From positions 62,001-126,000 of the forward strand of contig NZ_JBLXIK010000006.1 of NCBI RefSeq assembly GCF_048269565.1: a stretch of 64,000 nt of DNA, given 5' to 3'. A program made the translations under genes and the position numbers. The notes beneath the pieces are model-generated. The model did no database searches and was not told the DNA's origin. It was given only the letters and a program-made list of their open reading frames with translations. Every line of letters starts with the position of its first letter. Positions within the stretch are counted from its first letter, which is position 1. The DNA comes from Maricaulis sp048269565 (GTDB taxonomy: Bacteria; Pseudomonadota; Alphaproteobacteria; Caulobacterales; Maricaulaceae). Positions 16,726 through 25,165 of this stretch are shown piece after piece.

Positions 16726-17099
16726 GCGCGCCTGCCACACATTACCAGTCCGGCTTCTCGCTGATCGAGGTGCTGATGGCGGTTGTGGTGCTGGCACTGG
16801 GCGGTCTGGCCATGTTGAGCCTGATGCAGAGTTCGACGCGCAATGCGGCCATGATCCAGGAGCGCAGCCTGGCCACACTGGCTGCGGAAAACCTGCTCAA
16901 TGAGGCGCTGCTCGCGCCGGCCCTGAGCGGCGATGTCGACGGCCATTATGACATGGCTGGAACCCGCTATGCCTGGTCCCTTGAGCTGGAGCCGACCACG
17001 GACCGGGACCTCAAACGGGTGCTGCTGGTGGTCACTGGCGCGGAATCCGGGCGTGAACTGGCCCGGATCGAGACCTTCCGGCGCGGGAGCAGCCGATGA
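16722..17099 (+). CDS. gspI: Minor pseudopilin GspI
   Basis: The 125-residue product has prepilin site G11|FSLIE, a hydrophobic helix, and the GspI pattern of ARNAAMIQERSLATLAAEN-like residues after it. It is predicted to be part of the GspI-J-K tip complex. ATGA overlaps link it to gspH and gspJ. Confidence 0.9.
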   Translation: MSAPATHYQSGFSLIEVLMAVVVLALGGLAMLSLMQSSTRNAAMIQERSLATLAAENLLNEALLAPALSGDVDGHYDMAGTRYAWSLELEPTTDRDLKRVLLVVTGAESGRELARIETFRRGSSR

Positions 17100-17758
17100 G
17101 TGTCGCGCGTTCCGATGCCGGTTTTTCCCTCCTGGAAATCCTGGTCGCCTTTGCCGTCTTTGCCCTGGTGGCCAGCGTCTCGGTAACGATATTGTCGGCC
17201 AGTGTTCAAGGCTCGGATCGGGTCGATGCGGCGCTGGACCGTGCCGGCGCCATCGACCGGTTGCGGGTGGTCCTGCGCGACGATATCGGCCAGTTGACGG
17301 CGCGTTCCGTCCGCGATGAAAGCGGCGCACGTGATCCGATCCTGTTCGCGGCCGCACGCAATGGCATCGAGCGTCGCGGCGATGTGGTCACGGCCGAGAC
17401 GACCTTGCTGATCCTGACCCGCGGCGGCGCGCCCGATACCAGCAGCAGCCAGTCGCGCAGCTCGTTGATTCGGGTCGAATACCTCCTGCGGGGCGAACAG
17501 ATCGTGCGCCGCGTCCGGGCCCATCCCGATGCCGGGCTGGAGGATGGCTTTCGCGAACAGGTGCTGATTGATGGCGTCAGCGCGGTCGAGCTTGACGTTC
17601 TGGTCGGCGTCAACTGGATCGCGCGGCTGGTCGTGCCGGCGATCGCCACCGATTCCGCCATGATCCTGCCGCGCGCCGTGCGCCTGCGCTACCAGCTGGC
17701 CGGTCTCGGCCAGATCGAACATATCGCGATGGGCTCCGGTCCGGGGTTGGCAACATGA
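17096..17758 (+). CDS. gspJ: Minor pseudopilin GspJ
   Basis: The 220-residue prepilin has cleavage site G9|FSLLE and the GspJ motif region DRLRVVLRDDIGQL, followed by a beta-rich C-terminal domain. It is a tip-complex component. Gene boundaries overlap gspI and gspK by 4 nt each. Confidence 0.9.
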   Translation: MSVARSDAGFSLLEILVAFAVFALVASVSVTILSASVQGSDRVDAALDRAGAIDRLRVVLRDDIGQLTARSVRDESGARDPILFAAARNGIERRGDVVTAETTLLILTRGGAPDTSSSQSRSSLIRVEYLLRGEQIVRRVRAHPDAGLEDGFREQVLIDGVSAVELDVLVGVNWIARLVVPAIATDSAMILPRAVRLRYQLAGLGQIEHIAMGSGPGLAT

Positions 17759-18741
17759 CCGGGGCGCGGGACAAAGAGCGCGGCGCGGCCCTGATCACCG
17801 CCATTCTTCTGGTGGCGCTGATGTCGGGGCTGGCGCTGGGGATTGCGACGGACATGCGTTTTTCGCTGCGCCGGGCCAGCAATCTCGACGCGCGTGACCA
17901 GGCATACTGGTATGCCCTGGGCGCGCGGGATTATTCCGAGGCCTTGCTGCTACGCGCGCTCAATGAGCCCGAACAGGTCTTCCGCCCCAATGCCGACTGG
18001 CTCGGCACACCGCGCATCTTTCCGATCGAGGGTGGGCAACTGGCGGGCGAAGTCCGCGACGGCCACAACTGTTTCAATCTCAACGCGCTGGTCGCGGTCA
18101 CCGGCGACGCCGCGTCGGGCGCCGATGCGACGCAGCAGCGGCGATTTGTGCGGCTGATGGAAGAGCTGGGCATCGCCACCGCCCAGGCCAGCCGGATTGC
18201 GGCATCGGCGGCGGACTGGATTGATAGCGACAGCCGGCCGGTGACCTCCGGCGGCGAGGACGAGATCTATCTGCGCGCCGGCCGCGACTACCGCACCGCT
18301 AATGTGCCGATGGCCGAGGCCCGTGAATTGCGGTCGGTTGCTGGCGTTACGCCTGACATCTACGCCCGTATCGCGCCCTTTCTCTGCGCCTTTCCGGCAC
18401 GAAGCCCGGTGGCGCTGGATATCAATACGCTGCGTCTGGACCAGGTTCCGCTGCTGGTCGCTGCCTTTGATGGTGCGCTGACGCGCGCCCAGGCCGAGAC
18501 CGTGCTGTTGCAGCGCCCGGCCGCCGGTTATGCCGATATCGGTGCCTTCTGGACCAGCGAGCTGATTGCCGCGCTGCAGCTTGATGCCGCCGAGCGTCCG
18601 GAGATTGGCGTCAGCTCACATCGCTTCGAAATCGATATCGCGGTGGACTATGCCGGGGTTCGCTATCGCCTGCTCGAGCAGGTGGAAACCGGCAGCAGCC
18701 AGCGGGTGGTCCGGCTGGCGCAACGACACGGAATATACTGA
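17755..18741 (+). CDS. gspK: Atypical pseudopilin GspK
   Basis: The 328-residue product has a prepilin-type G10|AALIT start with Thr instead of Glu at +5, the usual exception in GspK that caps the pseudopilus. The large helical insertion includes DGHNCFNLNAL and a SAADWIDSD element characteristic of the family. Its stop overlaps the gspL start (TGATG). Confidence 0.9.
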   Translation: MTGARDKERGAALITAILLVALMSGLALGIATDMRFSLRRASNLDARDQAYWYALGARDYSEALLLRALNEPEQVFRPNADWLGTPRIFPIEGGQLAGEVRDGHNCFNLNALVAVTGDAASGADATQQRRFVRLMEELGIATAQASRIAASAADWIDSDSRPVTSGGEDEIYLRAGRDYRTANVPMAEARELRSVAGVTPDIYARIAPFLCAFPARSPVALDINTLRLDQVPLLVAAFDGALTRAQAETVLLQRPAAGYADIGAFWTSELIAALQLDAAERPEIGVSSHRFEIDIAVDYAGVRYRLLEQVETGSSQRVVRLAQRHGIY

Positions 18742-19967
18742 TGAGCCAGGACCTTGTGCTGTTTCCCCTGCCTGATGGCGGCCTGCGCTGGTCGCTGATT
18801 GATGACCCGCGCGACGCTGCAGCGCGTGCCGCTTCGGGCGACAATGCCGCCTCATTGCAGGCGCATGCCGGACTGGAGACCGTCGGGCGCACCATCATCG
18901 TGCTGCCCTGCGAAGACGTCTTTGCGACCCAAGTGGTATTGCCGACCCGGTCCGAACGCGAAGCGCGCCAGGCCGCCCCCTTCCTGGTCGAAGAGGAGCT
19001 CGCCTCCCGTCTGGAGGAGGTCGAGGTCATCATTGGTGCGCCGGATGCGGATGGACAGCGCTGGGTATTCGCGGCCGCTGTTTCGCGCATCGCGGCCTGG
19101 CGCGAACTGTGTGAGCCCTTTTTGCACGGATCCGTTCACACCGTGCCCGATTGTCTGCTGATCGCGGAAGACGATGCGGCACTGAGCCTTCGCTATGAAC
19201 GCGGCCGGGTCTTGCACCTGTATGGCAAGCAAGCGCGCGAGTCTGGCCGCGCAGCCGGCGGTGCCTGTGACAGCCGCATGTTCGATGTCTTGCTGCCCGG
19301 CCTGGCTGCATCGGTTCCCGAGGGACCGCTGGCGGTCTCGCCGGCGCTGGGGCTGGCGGGCGAAAGCATCCGCCCCCTGCGCGACCTTCCGCTCGACCTT
19401 GCCGCGAGTGCGCTGACGGAGTCGCACTGGAAACAGTTCCCCCCCTTGATCAGCAACCGCTCCGGCGCCGGCCCTGACTGGCTCGCCGCGGCGCGGGTCT
19501 TTGCCCGCGCTGCCGCGCTGGCCGCAGCCCTCCTGCTCTGTGCCGGCCTCTACCAGATTGGCGACGGGCTCTATCTGCGCCACCAGGCCTCGCGATATGA
19601 TGCCGTCAGTGTCGAGCGGGTACAGCAAGCCTTCCCCGGCATTGCCGGCACACTTGATCCGGCACGGGCCCGGCGCATCCTGGATGACCGGTTGTCCAGC
19701 CAGCAGGGCGGCGAGGGTGGTAATGCCTTTCTGCGTCTGCTGGCCGCGCTGTCGACCCTGTCGGCCGATCATGATGCCATCGAGATCCAGGCCGTTCGCT
19801 TCGACATCTCACGGCCCGAGCTGAGCATTTCGGCGCGCTATCCCGAGTTTTCCGATTTCGATGCGATGGGTGAGGACGCGCGTGGCCGCAATATCGAGAT
19901 CATTGACCAGGGCGCCCGCGACGGCAGCGCCGGGGTCGATGGTGATTTCATTCTGAGGGTCCCATGA
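18741..19967 (+). CDS. gspL: Type II secretion protein GspL
   Basis: The 408-residue inner-membrane protein has an actin-like cytoplasmic domain (about 1-245, with PFLVEEELASRLEEVEV), one membrane helix (about 250-272) and a periplasmic ferredoxin-like domain. It recruits GspE to the membrane and pairs with GspM. The sequence is more diverged than gspD-G but position and topology are clear. Confidence 0.85.
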   Translation: MSQDLVLFPLPDGGLRWSLIDDPRDAAARAASGDNAASLQAHAGLETVGRTIIVLPCEDVFATQVVLPTRSEREARQAAPFLVEEELASRLEEVEVIIGAPDADGQRWVFAAAVSRIAAWRELCEPFLHGSVHTVPDCLLIAEDDAALSLRYERGRVLHLYGKQARESGRAAGGACDSRMFDVLLPGLAASVPEGPLAVSPALGLAGESIRPLRDLPLDLAASALTESHWKQFPPLISNRSGAGPDWLAAARVFARAAALAAALLLCAGLYQIGDGLYLRHQASRYDAVSVERVQQAFPGIAGTLDPARARRILDDRLSSQQGGEGGNAFLRLLAALSTLSADHDAIEIQAVRFDISRPELSISARYPEFSDFDAMGEDARGRNIEIIDQGARDGSAGVDGDFILRVP

Positions 19968-20461
19968 CCGGTTTCATCAATATGCTCACCGGCCTGTGGT
20001 CGGCCCGAAGCGGCCGCGAACAGGCGATGCTGGCCGGGCTCGCCATCCTTGTGCTTGGCTGGGCCGGATACAGCCTCGTGGTCAATCCGGTGCTGCATTT
20101 CCATGAGGCCGCCCGCCAGGACTTTGCCGCTGCCGTCGAACGGCATCGGGAAATCCGTGACGATCTCGAGGCCTATACGGCCCTGCCGGCCAGTGCGCCC
20201 GGGGACAGCGAGGCGGCGCGTCCATTGCGCACGATTGTCGGGCTGACGGCGACGACGCGGCGGATCGCCATCGCGGGTATTGTGCCGGCCGCCGATGGCC
20301 GGTTGAGCGTGCATGTTGATCGCGCCGATTATGGCGCGGCGATGAGCTGGCTGATTGATCTGGAGCGCCGCTATGGCGTCGAGGTGATGTCGGCGACCAT
20401 GGCGCGGCAGGATGGTGGCCAGATCGAGCTCAACCTGGTTCTCGCGCGGCAGGGAGGCTGA
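19964..20461 (+). CDS. gspM: Type II secretion protein GspM
   Basis: The 165-residue protein has a short cytoplasmic tail, a membrane helix (about 22-42), a coiled segment (DFAAAVERHREIRDDLEAY) and a small periplasmic ferredoxin-like domain (MSWLIDLERRYGVEVMSATM). It stabilises GspL. It starts in an ATGA overlap with gspL. Confidence 0.85.
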   Translation: MTGFINMLTGLWSARSGREQAMLAGLAILVLGWAGYSLVVNPVLHFHEAARQDFAAAVERHREIRDDLEAYTALPASAPGDSEAARPLRTIVGLTATTRRIAIAGIVPAADGRLSVHVDRADYGAAMSWLIDLERRYGVEVMSATMARQDGGQIELNLVLARQGG

Positions 20462-20465
20462 ACCG

Positions 20466-21197
20466 ATGCTGCGGATCACCATCGCATTCCTGCTCGCCCT
20501 CCTTGTCGGACTGGTCGTCTTTCTGCCGCTGAAACTGGTGCTGGGTCTTGCCGGGCCCGGGCTTGATCTCAGCCGGGCGGAGATTCACGGGACGGTGTGG
20601 AATGGCAGTGTGCGCGGCGCCCGGATCTCCGGGCAACCGCTGCGCCGGGTCCAGATCCGTCTCCACCCGCTGGCCCTGTTCACGGGCCGGGCCAGGGCCG
20701 ACTGGGTGATCACCGACCCCGGCCTGCGCGGGCGTGGCCAGGCGGCAATTGATGGGCGCGGCGACTGGAGTGTAAGCCATGCCCGGCTGGCCGCATCCCC
20801 TGACCGGCTCGGGATCCGGCCGATTCCAGGTCTGACGGAGACAGCGCTGGTGGATATTTCGATCGAGCGGCTGGACTATCGCGGCGGAGCCTGCGCGCAG
20901 GCGGCTGGCGAGATCAACGCCTCCATTCCCGGTGGCCAGGCCCAGGCCTTTGGTGTCGCACTGCCGGACATGACAGGGCCGGTGCGGTGCCGCGATGGAC
21001 GCCTGGCGGTGCTCGTCTCGGGCGAAAGCGCCGACATGACGGTCGAGGCCGAGGCGCTGGTGGCTGCAGCATCGAGCGAGTGGCAGATCGGGGTCGAGAC
21101 CGCCAATCCTGACCTTGCCAATGCCCTGGCATTCACCGGTTTCGTCCAGACGGCCAATATCTGGCGCCGCAACGGGGTGACGGACCATGCGCGCTGA
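20466..21197 (+). CDS. gspN: Type II secretion protein GspN
   Basis: The 243-residue product has one N-terminal membrane helix and a periplasmic beta-rich domain with the GspN-typical AEIHGTVWNGSVRGARI and later IERLDYRGGAC. GspN is an accessory component that is optional in many systems. ATG 20466 follows GGGAGG by about 8 nt. Confidence 0.85.
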   Translation: MLRITIAFLLALLVGLVVFLPLKLVLGLAGPGLDLSRAEIHGTVWNGSVRGARISGQPLRRVQIRLHPLALFTGRARADWVITDPGLRGRGQAAIDGRGDWSVSHARLAASPDRLGIRPIPGLTETALVDISIERLDYRGGACAQAAGEINASIPGGQAQAFGVALPDMTGPVRCRDGRLAVLVSGESADMTVEAEALVAAASSEWQIGVETANPDLANALAFTGFVQTANIWRRNGVTDHAR

Positions 21198-21681
21198 AGC
21201 CATTGCCAGCCTGATCGCTGCCGGTCTCGCGCTGACGGCCTGCCAGTCGGTCGGACCGTTTGCGGCACCGGCTGCCGAACCGGTGCAGACCCATGCCGCC
21301 GGACCGGCGCCGGTTACGGATGGGCTGGGCCCGCAGCGATTGCAGGCCGGGGAATGCGGCGTTTTCCTGTGGCGCGCCAGTGGCGGGCATGAGCTGCTCG
21401 CCTTCGAGAACCTGACGCGCGGCGAGATCGTGTTTCTGGTTGAGGGCGAGGCCGTTCACCGGGCCAGCCCGGTGATTGAAGGGGCGCTGGTGGTCGGCGA
21501 TGCCTATCAGCGGCGTTTCGCGGGCCAGGGCCCGGTCCGCGAGGTGGTGATTTCCGGCCAGTTCAACGAGGTCATTGCCGAGGGGCTGCGTCTGAATCGC
21601 GGGGTCTTCAGCCTCGTCGAAGCCGACGATGGCCGCCGGGTGATCCCGGTCCTGGGGCATTATTCCTGCCGTCAGCCATGA
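21187..21681 (+). CDS. Lipoprotein at end of gsp operon, unknown function
   Basis: The 164-residue product has a lipoprotein signal peptide with lipobox LTAC (Cys-19). After a Pro/Ala linker comes a compact domain with two cysteines (ECGVF near 57 and YSCRQP at the end) that could form a disulfide. The gene starts inside gspN (11-nt overlap), so it is translated with the secretion operon. No GspS or GspO gene is present here. A lipoprotein translated with the secretin operon invites comparison with pilotins, but I do not recognise GspS or AspS motifs, so the role is open. Confidence 0.7.
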   Translation: MRAEAIASLIAAGLALTACQSVGPFAAPAAEPVQTHAAGPAPVTDGLGPQRLQAGECGVFLWRASGGHELLAFENLTRGEIVFLVEGEAVHRASPVIEGALVVGDAYQRRFAGQGPVREVVISGQFNEVIAEGLRLNRGVFSLVEADDGRRVIPVLGHYSCRQP

Positions 21682-21769
21682 TCCGCCGCATGGGGCCCGC
21701 CGGGCCAGGCCGGTATTGCGGCGCGTCGCAAAACATTCACGAAAATTCAATGCGATGGTCATGCTGTCA

Positions 21770-21782
21770 CGGCAATTTGCCG
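21770..21782. promoter_or_regulatory. Inverted repeat just before the ArsR-type gene
   Basis: CGGCAA-T-TTGCCG ends 2 nt before ATG 21785. Such a dyad over the translation start is a candidate autoregulatory operator. It also occupies the place of a ribosome-binding site, which is otherwise absent. Confidence 0.4.
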
Positions 21783-21784
21783 CA

Positions 21785-22138
21785 ATGACTGATCGCAAAA
21801 CCATCACGGCCCTGGCCAGCCTGTCCCACCCGGTTCGCCTCGACCTGTTCCGGCGTCTGTGCGCGCGCTTCCCCACGGCCGTTTCCGCCGGGGATCTGGC
21901 GTTTCACTATGCGGTGCCGCGATCGACGATGACCGGTCATCTGCAGACCCTGGAACGCGCTGGCCTGATCCGCGCCGAGCGGCGCTCGCAATTCATGTTC
22001 TACGCGGCCGACAAGGCCGGCACGCGCTGGCTGGTCGAGACCATGTTGTCGAATGTGCTTGGCGCGTCGCCGGAACTCACCGGGCAGGAATTCGAGGCGG
22101 ATGTGCCGCCGGCCAAGGCGGCGTCCTCGCGCGTCTGA
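21785..22138 (+). CDS. ArsR-family transcriptional regulator
   Basis: The 117-residue protein has a winged helix-turn-helix: LASLSHPVRLDLFRRL, then AGDLAFHYAVPRSTMTGHLQTLERAGLI and the wing RAERRSQFMFYAAD. It lacks the CxC-type metal ligands of classical arsenic sensors; its only Cys is in helix 1. It therefore probably senses something else or acts as a simple repressor. Earlier in-frame ATGs (21716, 21755, 21761) exist; 21785 begins at the usual family start. Targets are unknown. Confidence 0.75.
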   Translation: MTDRKTITALASLSHPVRLDLFRRLCARFPTAVSAGDLAFHYAVPRSTMTGHLQTLERAGLIRAERRSQFMFYAADKAGTRWLVETMLSNVLGASPELTGQEFEADVPPAKAASSRV

Positions 22139-22256
22139 AATCTGGCCTCAAGCCGACATTCAAACCGCAGGGAATTGCTGCGTTGCACGGTTTCCCGTGA
22201 CCGGTTCCGGCCTGCTAGGATAGGGCAGACCCACGCAACCCTGCCGGAGTGAATCG

Positions 22257-23087
22257 ATGTCCGAGCCGTTTTCAATTGTCCAGGACGGGCCGATCGCCCG
22301 TCTCACCTTCACCCGTCCGGAGCGCGCCAATGCGCTGGGCGCGGCGTTCTGGCAGACCTTCCCCGGGGCGATTGATGCGCTCGACCGCGCCGGCCAGACC
22401 CGGGTCCTGGTGATCGAGGCGGAGGGGCGGCATTTCTGTTCCGGCATGGATACCGATGCCTTCACGGCCCTGGGCGGCAGCGATACCGCGCATGACCGCC
22501 TGCGCTTCCGCTCCAACCTTCTGGTCCTGCAAGAGGCGCTGACCCGGCTGGAGCAGACCGATTTCGCCGTCGTGGTGGCGATCCAGGGTGCCTGTCTGGG
22601 CGGCGGTCTCGACCTGGCGCTGGCCTGCGATATCCGGGTCTGTTCGGAGAATGCCAGTTTCGGCATCGAGGAAAGCAATATCGCCATTGTGGCCGATCTC
22701 GGCAGCCTGCAGCGTGGCGTGCACGCCCTGCCCTACGGCGTGATGGCCGATCTGGCGCTGACCGGACGGCGCATGCCGGCCGCCGAGGCGGCACGTTATG
22801 GACTGGTTGCTTCGGTGGAAGCCAGCGACGAGGCCTGCCGCGCCCGGGCGCTCGAGATCGCCAACAGCATCGCCGGCAAGTCACCGCTGATGGTCGCGGG
22901 GATCAAGCGCAGCCTGCAAAATGCGCGTGATGCGACGATTGCCGATGGTCTGAAATTCATTGCCAACTGGAATGCCGGCATGTTTGCACCCGCCGAAGTC
23001 GGCGAGGCGCTGGTCGCGCGGGCCGAGAAACGGGCGGCCGAATTTGCACCGCTGGTCACGCCGCCGGCAACCGGCCCGGCGGACTGA
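22257..23087 (+). CDS. Crotonase-family, probable dienoyl-CoA isomerase
   Basis: The 276-residue protein has the crotonase oxyanion-hole segments HFCSGMD (about 62) and GACLGGGLDLALACDIRV (about 110-127). The acidic residues that mark delta(3,5)-delta(2,4)-dienoyl-CoA isomerases appear in place: Asp in GGGLD, Glu in FGIEES and Asp in IVADLGSLQR. That reaction repositions double bonds during unsaturated fatty-acid beta-oxidation. GGAG precedes the start by about 9 nt. The gene is downstream of the ArsR-type gene but 118 nt away, so co-regulation is uncertain. A generic enoyl-CoA hydratase is the alternative. Confidence 0.8.
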   Translation: MSEPFSIVQDGPIARLTFTRPERANALGAAFWQTFPGAIDALDRAGQTRVLVIEAEGRHFCSGMDTDAFTALGGSDTAHDRLRFRSNLLVLQEALTRLEQTDFAVVVAIQGACLGGGLDLALACDIRVCSENASFGIEESNIAIVADLGSLQRGVHALPYGVMADLALTGRRMPAAEAARYGLVASVEASDEACRARALEIANSIAGKSPLMVAGIKRSLQNARDATIADGLKFIANWNAGMFAPAEVGEALVARAEKRAAEFAPLVTPPATGPAD

Positions 23088-23097
23088 GCCCGGGCGA

Positions 23098-24054
23098 TCA
23101 GGGTTGCGGTGCAGGCGCGGGATCGCGGCTGATGGTGCGAAAGCCGATATGCGAGGCTGAGAAGTCCCATTCCTGGGCCTGGCGCGCGGCCGGCCGGAAG
23201 CGGGCGCAAAAGTTCGGCGCGCACAGATAGGAGCCGCCGCGAATCGTGCCTGTCGCCGGGTCGGCGCTGAACGGGCTGGAGGTCCATTCCCAGACATTGC
23301 CGGTCATGTCGACCAGGCCGAGATCATTGGGCGGATAACATCCCACCGGTGCGAGGCCGGCGAAGCCGTCATCGCCGGTATCGATCACCGGGAAGGGGCC
23401 CTGCCAGCTATTGGCGCGCCATTCGCCACCAGGCCGGAATTCATCGCCCCATTCGAACTCATGCCCGGCCGCGCCGGCGCGTGCCGCGATTTCCCATTCG
23501 GTCTCGCTGGGCAGTTCGCCGCCGGCCCAGTGGGCATAGGCGAGGGCATCGGCATAGGCGATGTGGACGACCGGATAGGACTCCAGCCCTTCGATGGAAC
23601 TGCCCGGGCCATAAGGCGCGCGCCATGACGCACCGGGGACGAAGCTCCACCAATAGCCCTCACCGGCGCTGACGCCGAATACGGCAGAACCCGCCACCAG
23701 TGCCGCCGGGTCGATCCCGGGATAGGCGGCCGGGTCAGGGTCCTGTTCGGCGATGGTGACATAGCCGGTCTCTGCGACGAAGCGGGCGAACTGGGCATTG
23801 GTGACCTCGTGCCGGTCGATCCGGAAGCCAGCGGTCTCGACCTGCAATGGCCCCGTCTCTTCCCGATACTGGCGCGGCGCCCCGATCTCGTACCGGCCGG
23901 CCGCAACCTGGATGCGGTCGTCGGCAGCAAGGCTGTCGCACTGCCGGATCGGCGTGGCTGTCGGCACGGATCCCTGGCGCGGTAGCAGGAGCAGCGTGGC
24001 CACGCCGGCCGTGGCCAGCAGCACGGCAACGGAACCCAGTTTCCAGACCTGCAT
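23098..24054 (-). CDS. Membrane-anchored formylglycine-generating enzyme
   Basis: The 318-residue protein has an N-terminal membrane helix (about 6-25) followed by the SUMF1/FGE-sulfatase fold. The active-site pair is present as GGSYLCAPNFCARFRPAARQ (Cys-278 and Cys-283), with FRIDRHEVTNAQFARF near 78 and NVWEWTSSPF near 253 also typical. FGE oxidises the cysteine of a CxPSR motif in sulfatases to formylglycine, and both sulfatases nearby carry that motif. It is the last gene of a minus-strand operon (28865 to 23098). ATG 24054 has GGGGGAG upstream. The membrane anchor suggests an extracytoplasmic active site, unusual for bacterial FGE. Confidence 0.85.
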   Translation of the reverse strand: MQVWKLGSVAVLLATAGVATLLLLPRQGSVPTATPIRQCDSLAADDRIQVAAGRYEIGAPRQYREETGPLQVETAGFRIDRHEVTNAQFARFVAETGYVTIAEQDPDPAAYPGIDPAALVAGSAVFGVSAGEGYWWSFVPGASWRAPYGPGSSIEGLESYPVVHIAYADALAYAHWAGGELPSETEWEIAARAGAAGHEFEWGDEFRPGGEWRANSWQGPFPVIDTGDDGFAGLAPVGCYPPNDLGLVDMTGNVWEWTSSPFSADPATGTIRGGSYLCAPNFCARFRPAARQAQEWDFSASHIGFRTISRDPAPAPQP

Positions 24055-24070
24055 CACCGGCTCCCCCGCC

Positions 24071-25165
24071 TCAACGCCAGACCTGGAAGGAAATACTGTC
24101 ATCGCCGGCCGGCAGGCTGACGACCATGCCATCTTCAGCGACGCGGATCGGCCCGGAATAGCCTGCCGGGGCATCGCCGAGAAAGGCAGCATTGAGGCTG
24201 CGGCTTGGCACGGCGGGCACGACATGCGTGAGCACCAGCGCGCGGGCCTGGGCCAGACTGGCTGCGGCCGCGGCCTGTTCCGGTGTCGTGTGGTAGTCGC
24301 GGATATCGGTCATGATCGTATCGAGCCGGTCATTGCCGAGCCGGCGGGCGCCATCATTGATGATATCGAGCAGGCGCGGTTGCAGCGCCTCGACGACGAG
24401 CAGGTCTGACGCCGCCGCGAGGGCCTGGAAACCGGGCGAGTTGTCGGCCACCAGATCGCCACTGATGACCAGAGAGCGGCCAAGATAGTCGAAGCGATAG
24501 GCCACGGCAGGGCTCGCCGGGGCGTGGTCAACGGCGACGGCCCAGATGGTGAGTCCGCCATTTTCAAGCAGTTTCACCGGCGCTGTCCGTTCGAACCCGG
24601 TGGTCTCGAAGGGTTGCGCCACCATGCCGAAGCCGGATGGCGGGGCAATGCCCTCGCCGTGATGGCCGGTGCGGTAGGTCGCATCGAGGCCATAGGCCAG
24701 GTTGAAACCCGCGATGATGTCATCGACGCCCCCCGGTCCCATCACCGGCAAGGGGTCCGTATGTCCGGTCCCGATCCAGCGCTGCAGGGCGAGATCGCCG
24801 AGGCCGCCGATATGGTCGGAGTGAAAATGCGTCAGCAGGACGGCTTCGATCTCGCCAGCCGGCAGGCCCATCAGCAGGAGGTTTGTCACCGAGCCGGCAC
24901 CGGAATCGACCACGAACAACCGGTCACCGGCGATCACAACGGCGCAGCTTGGCGCGCGTGATGGATCGGGCAGGGGCGAGCCGGTGCCGCAGAAAGCCAG
25001 GTGCAGCCCGTCGGGAAGGGATCCGATCCGGTCGAGTGACATTTGGCGATCGACACGGCGCTCATACAGCGCGGTTGCCAAGCGGGACTGGAACAGGGCG
25101 GCCAGGCCGGCCAGCACGAGGGCGAGGGCCAGGATTGCGAACAGGGCGCGTTTGAGGGTTGTCAT
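24071..25165 (-). CDS. Membrane-anchored metallo-beta-lactamase-fold hydrolase
   Basis: The 364-residue protein has an N-terminal membrane helix (about 6-25) and an RNase Z-like metallo-beta-lactamase fold: FCGTGSPLPD near 58, zinc motif THFHSDH (His-113, His-115, Asp-117, His-118), SGDLVAD and THVVPAV. This layout is shared with the MBL-fold arylsulfatase (AtsA type) of marine Pseudoalteromonas, so another sulfate-ester hydrolase is plausible given the flanking genes. The family is broad and lactonase or phosphodiesterase activity is possible. Its start overlaps the upstream gene stop (ATGA). Confidence 0.75.
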   Translation of the reverse strand: MTTLKRALFAILALALVLAGLAALFQSRLATALYERRVDRQMSLDRIGSLPDGLHLAFCGTGSPLPDPSRAPSCAVVIAGDRLFVVDSGAGSVTNLLLMGLPAGEIEAVLLTHFHSDHIGGLGDLALQRWIGTGHTDPLPVMGPGGVDDIIAGFNLAYGLDATYRTGHHGEGIAPPSGFGMVAQPFETTGFERTAPVKLLENGGLTIWAVAVDHAPASPAVAYRFDYLGRSLVISGDLVADNSPGFQALAAASDLLVVEALQPRLLDIINDGARRLGNDRLDTIMTDIRDYHTTPEQAAAAASLAQARALVLTHVVPAVPSRSLNAAFLGDAPAGYSGPIRVAEDGMVVSLPAGDDSISFQVWR

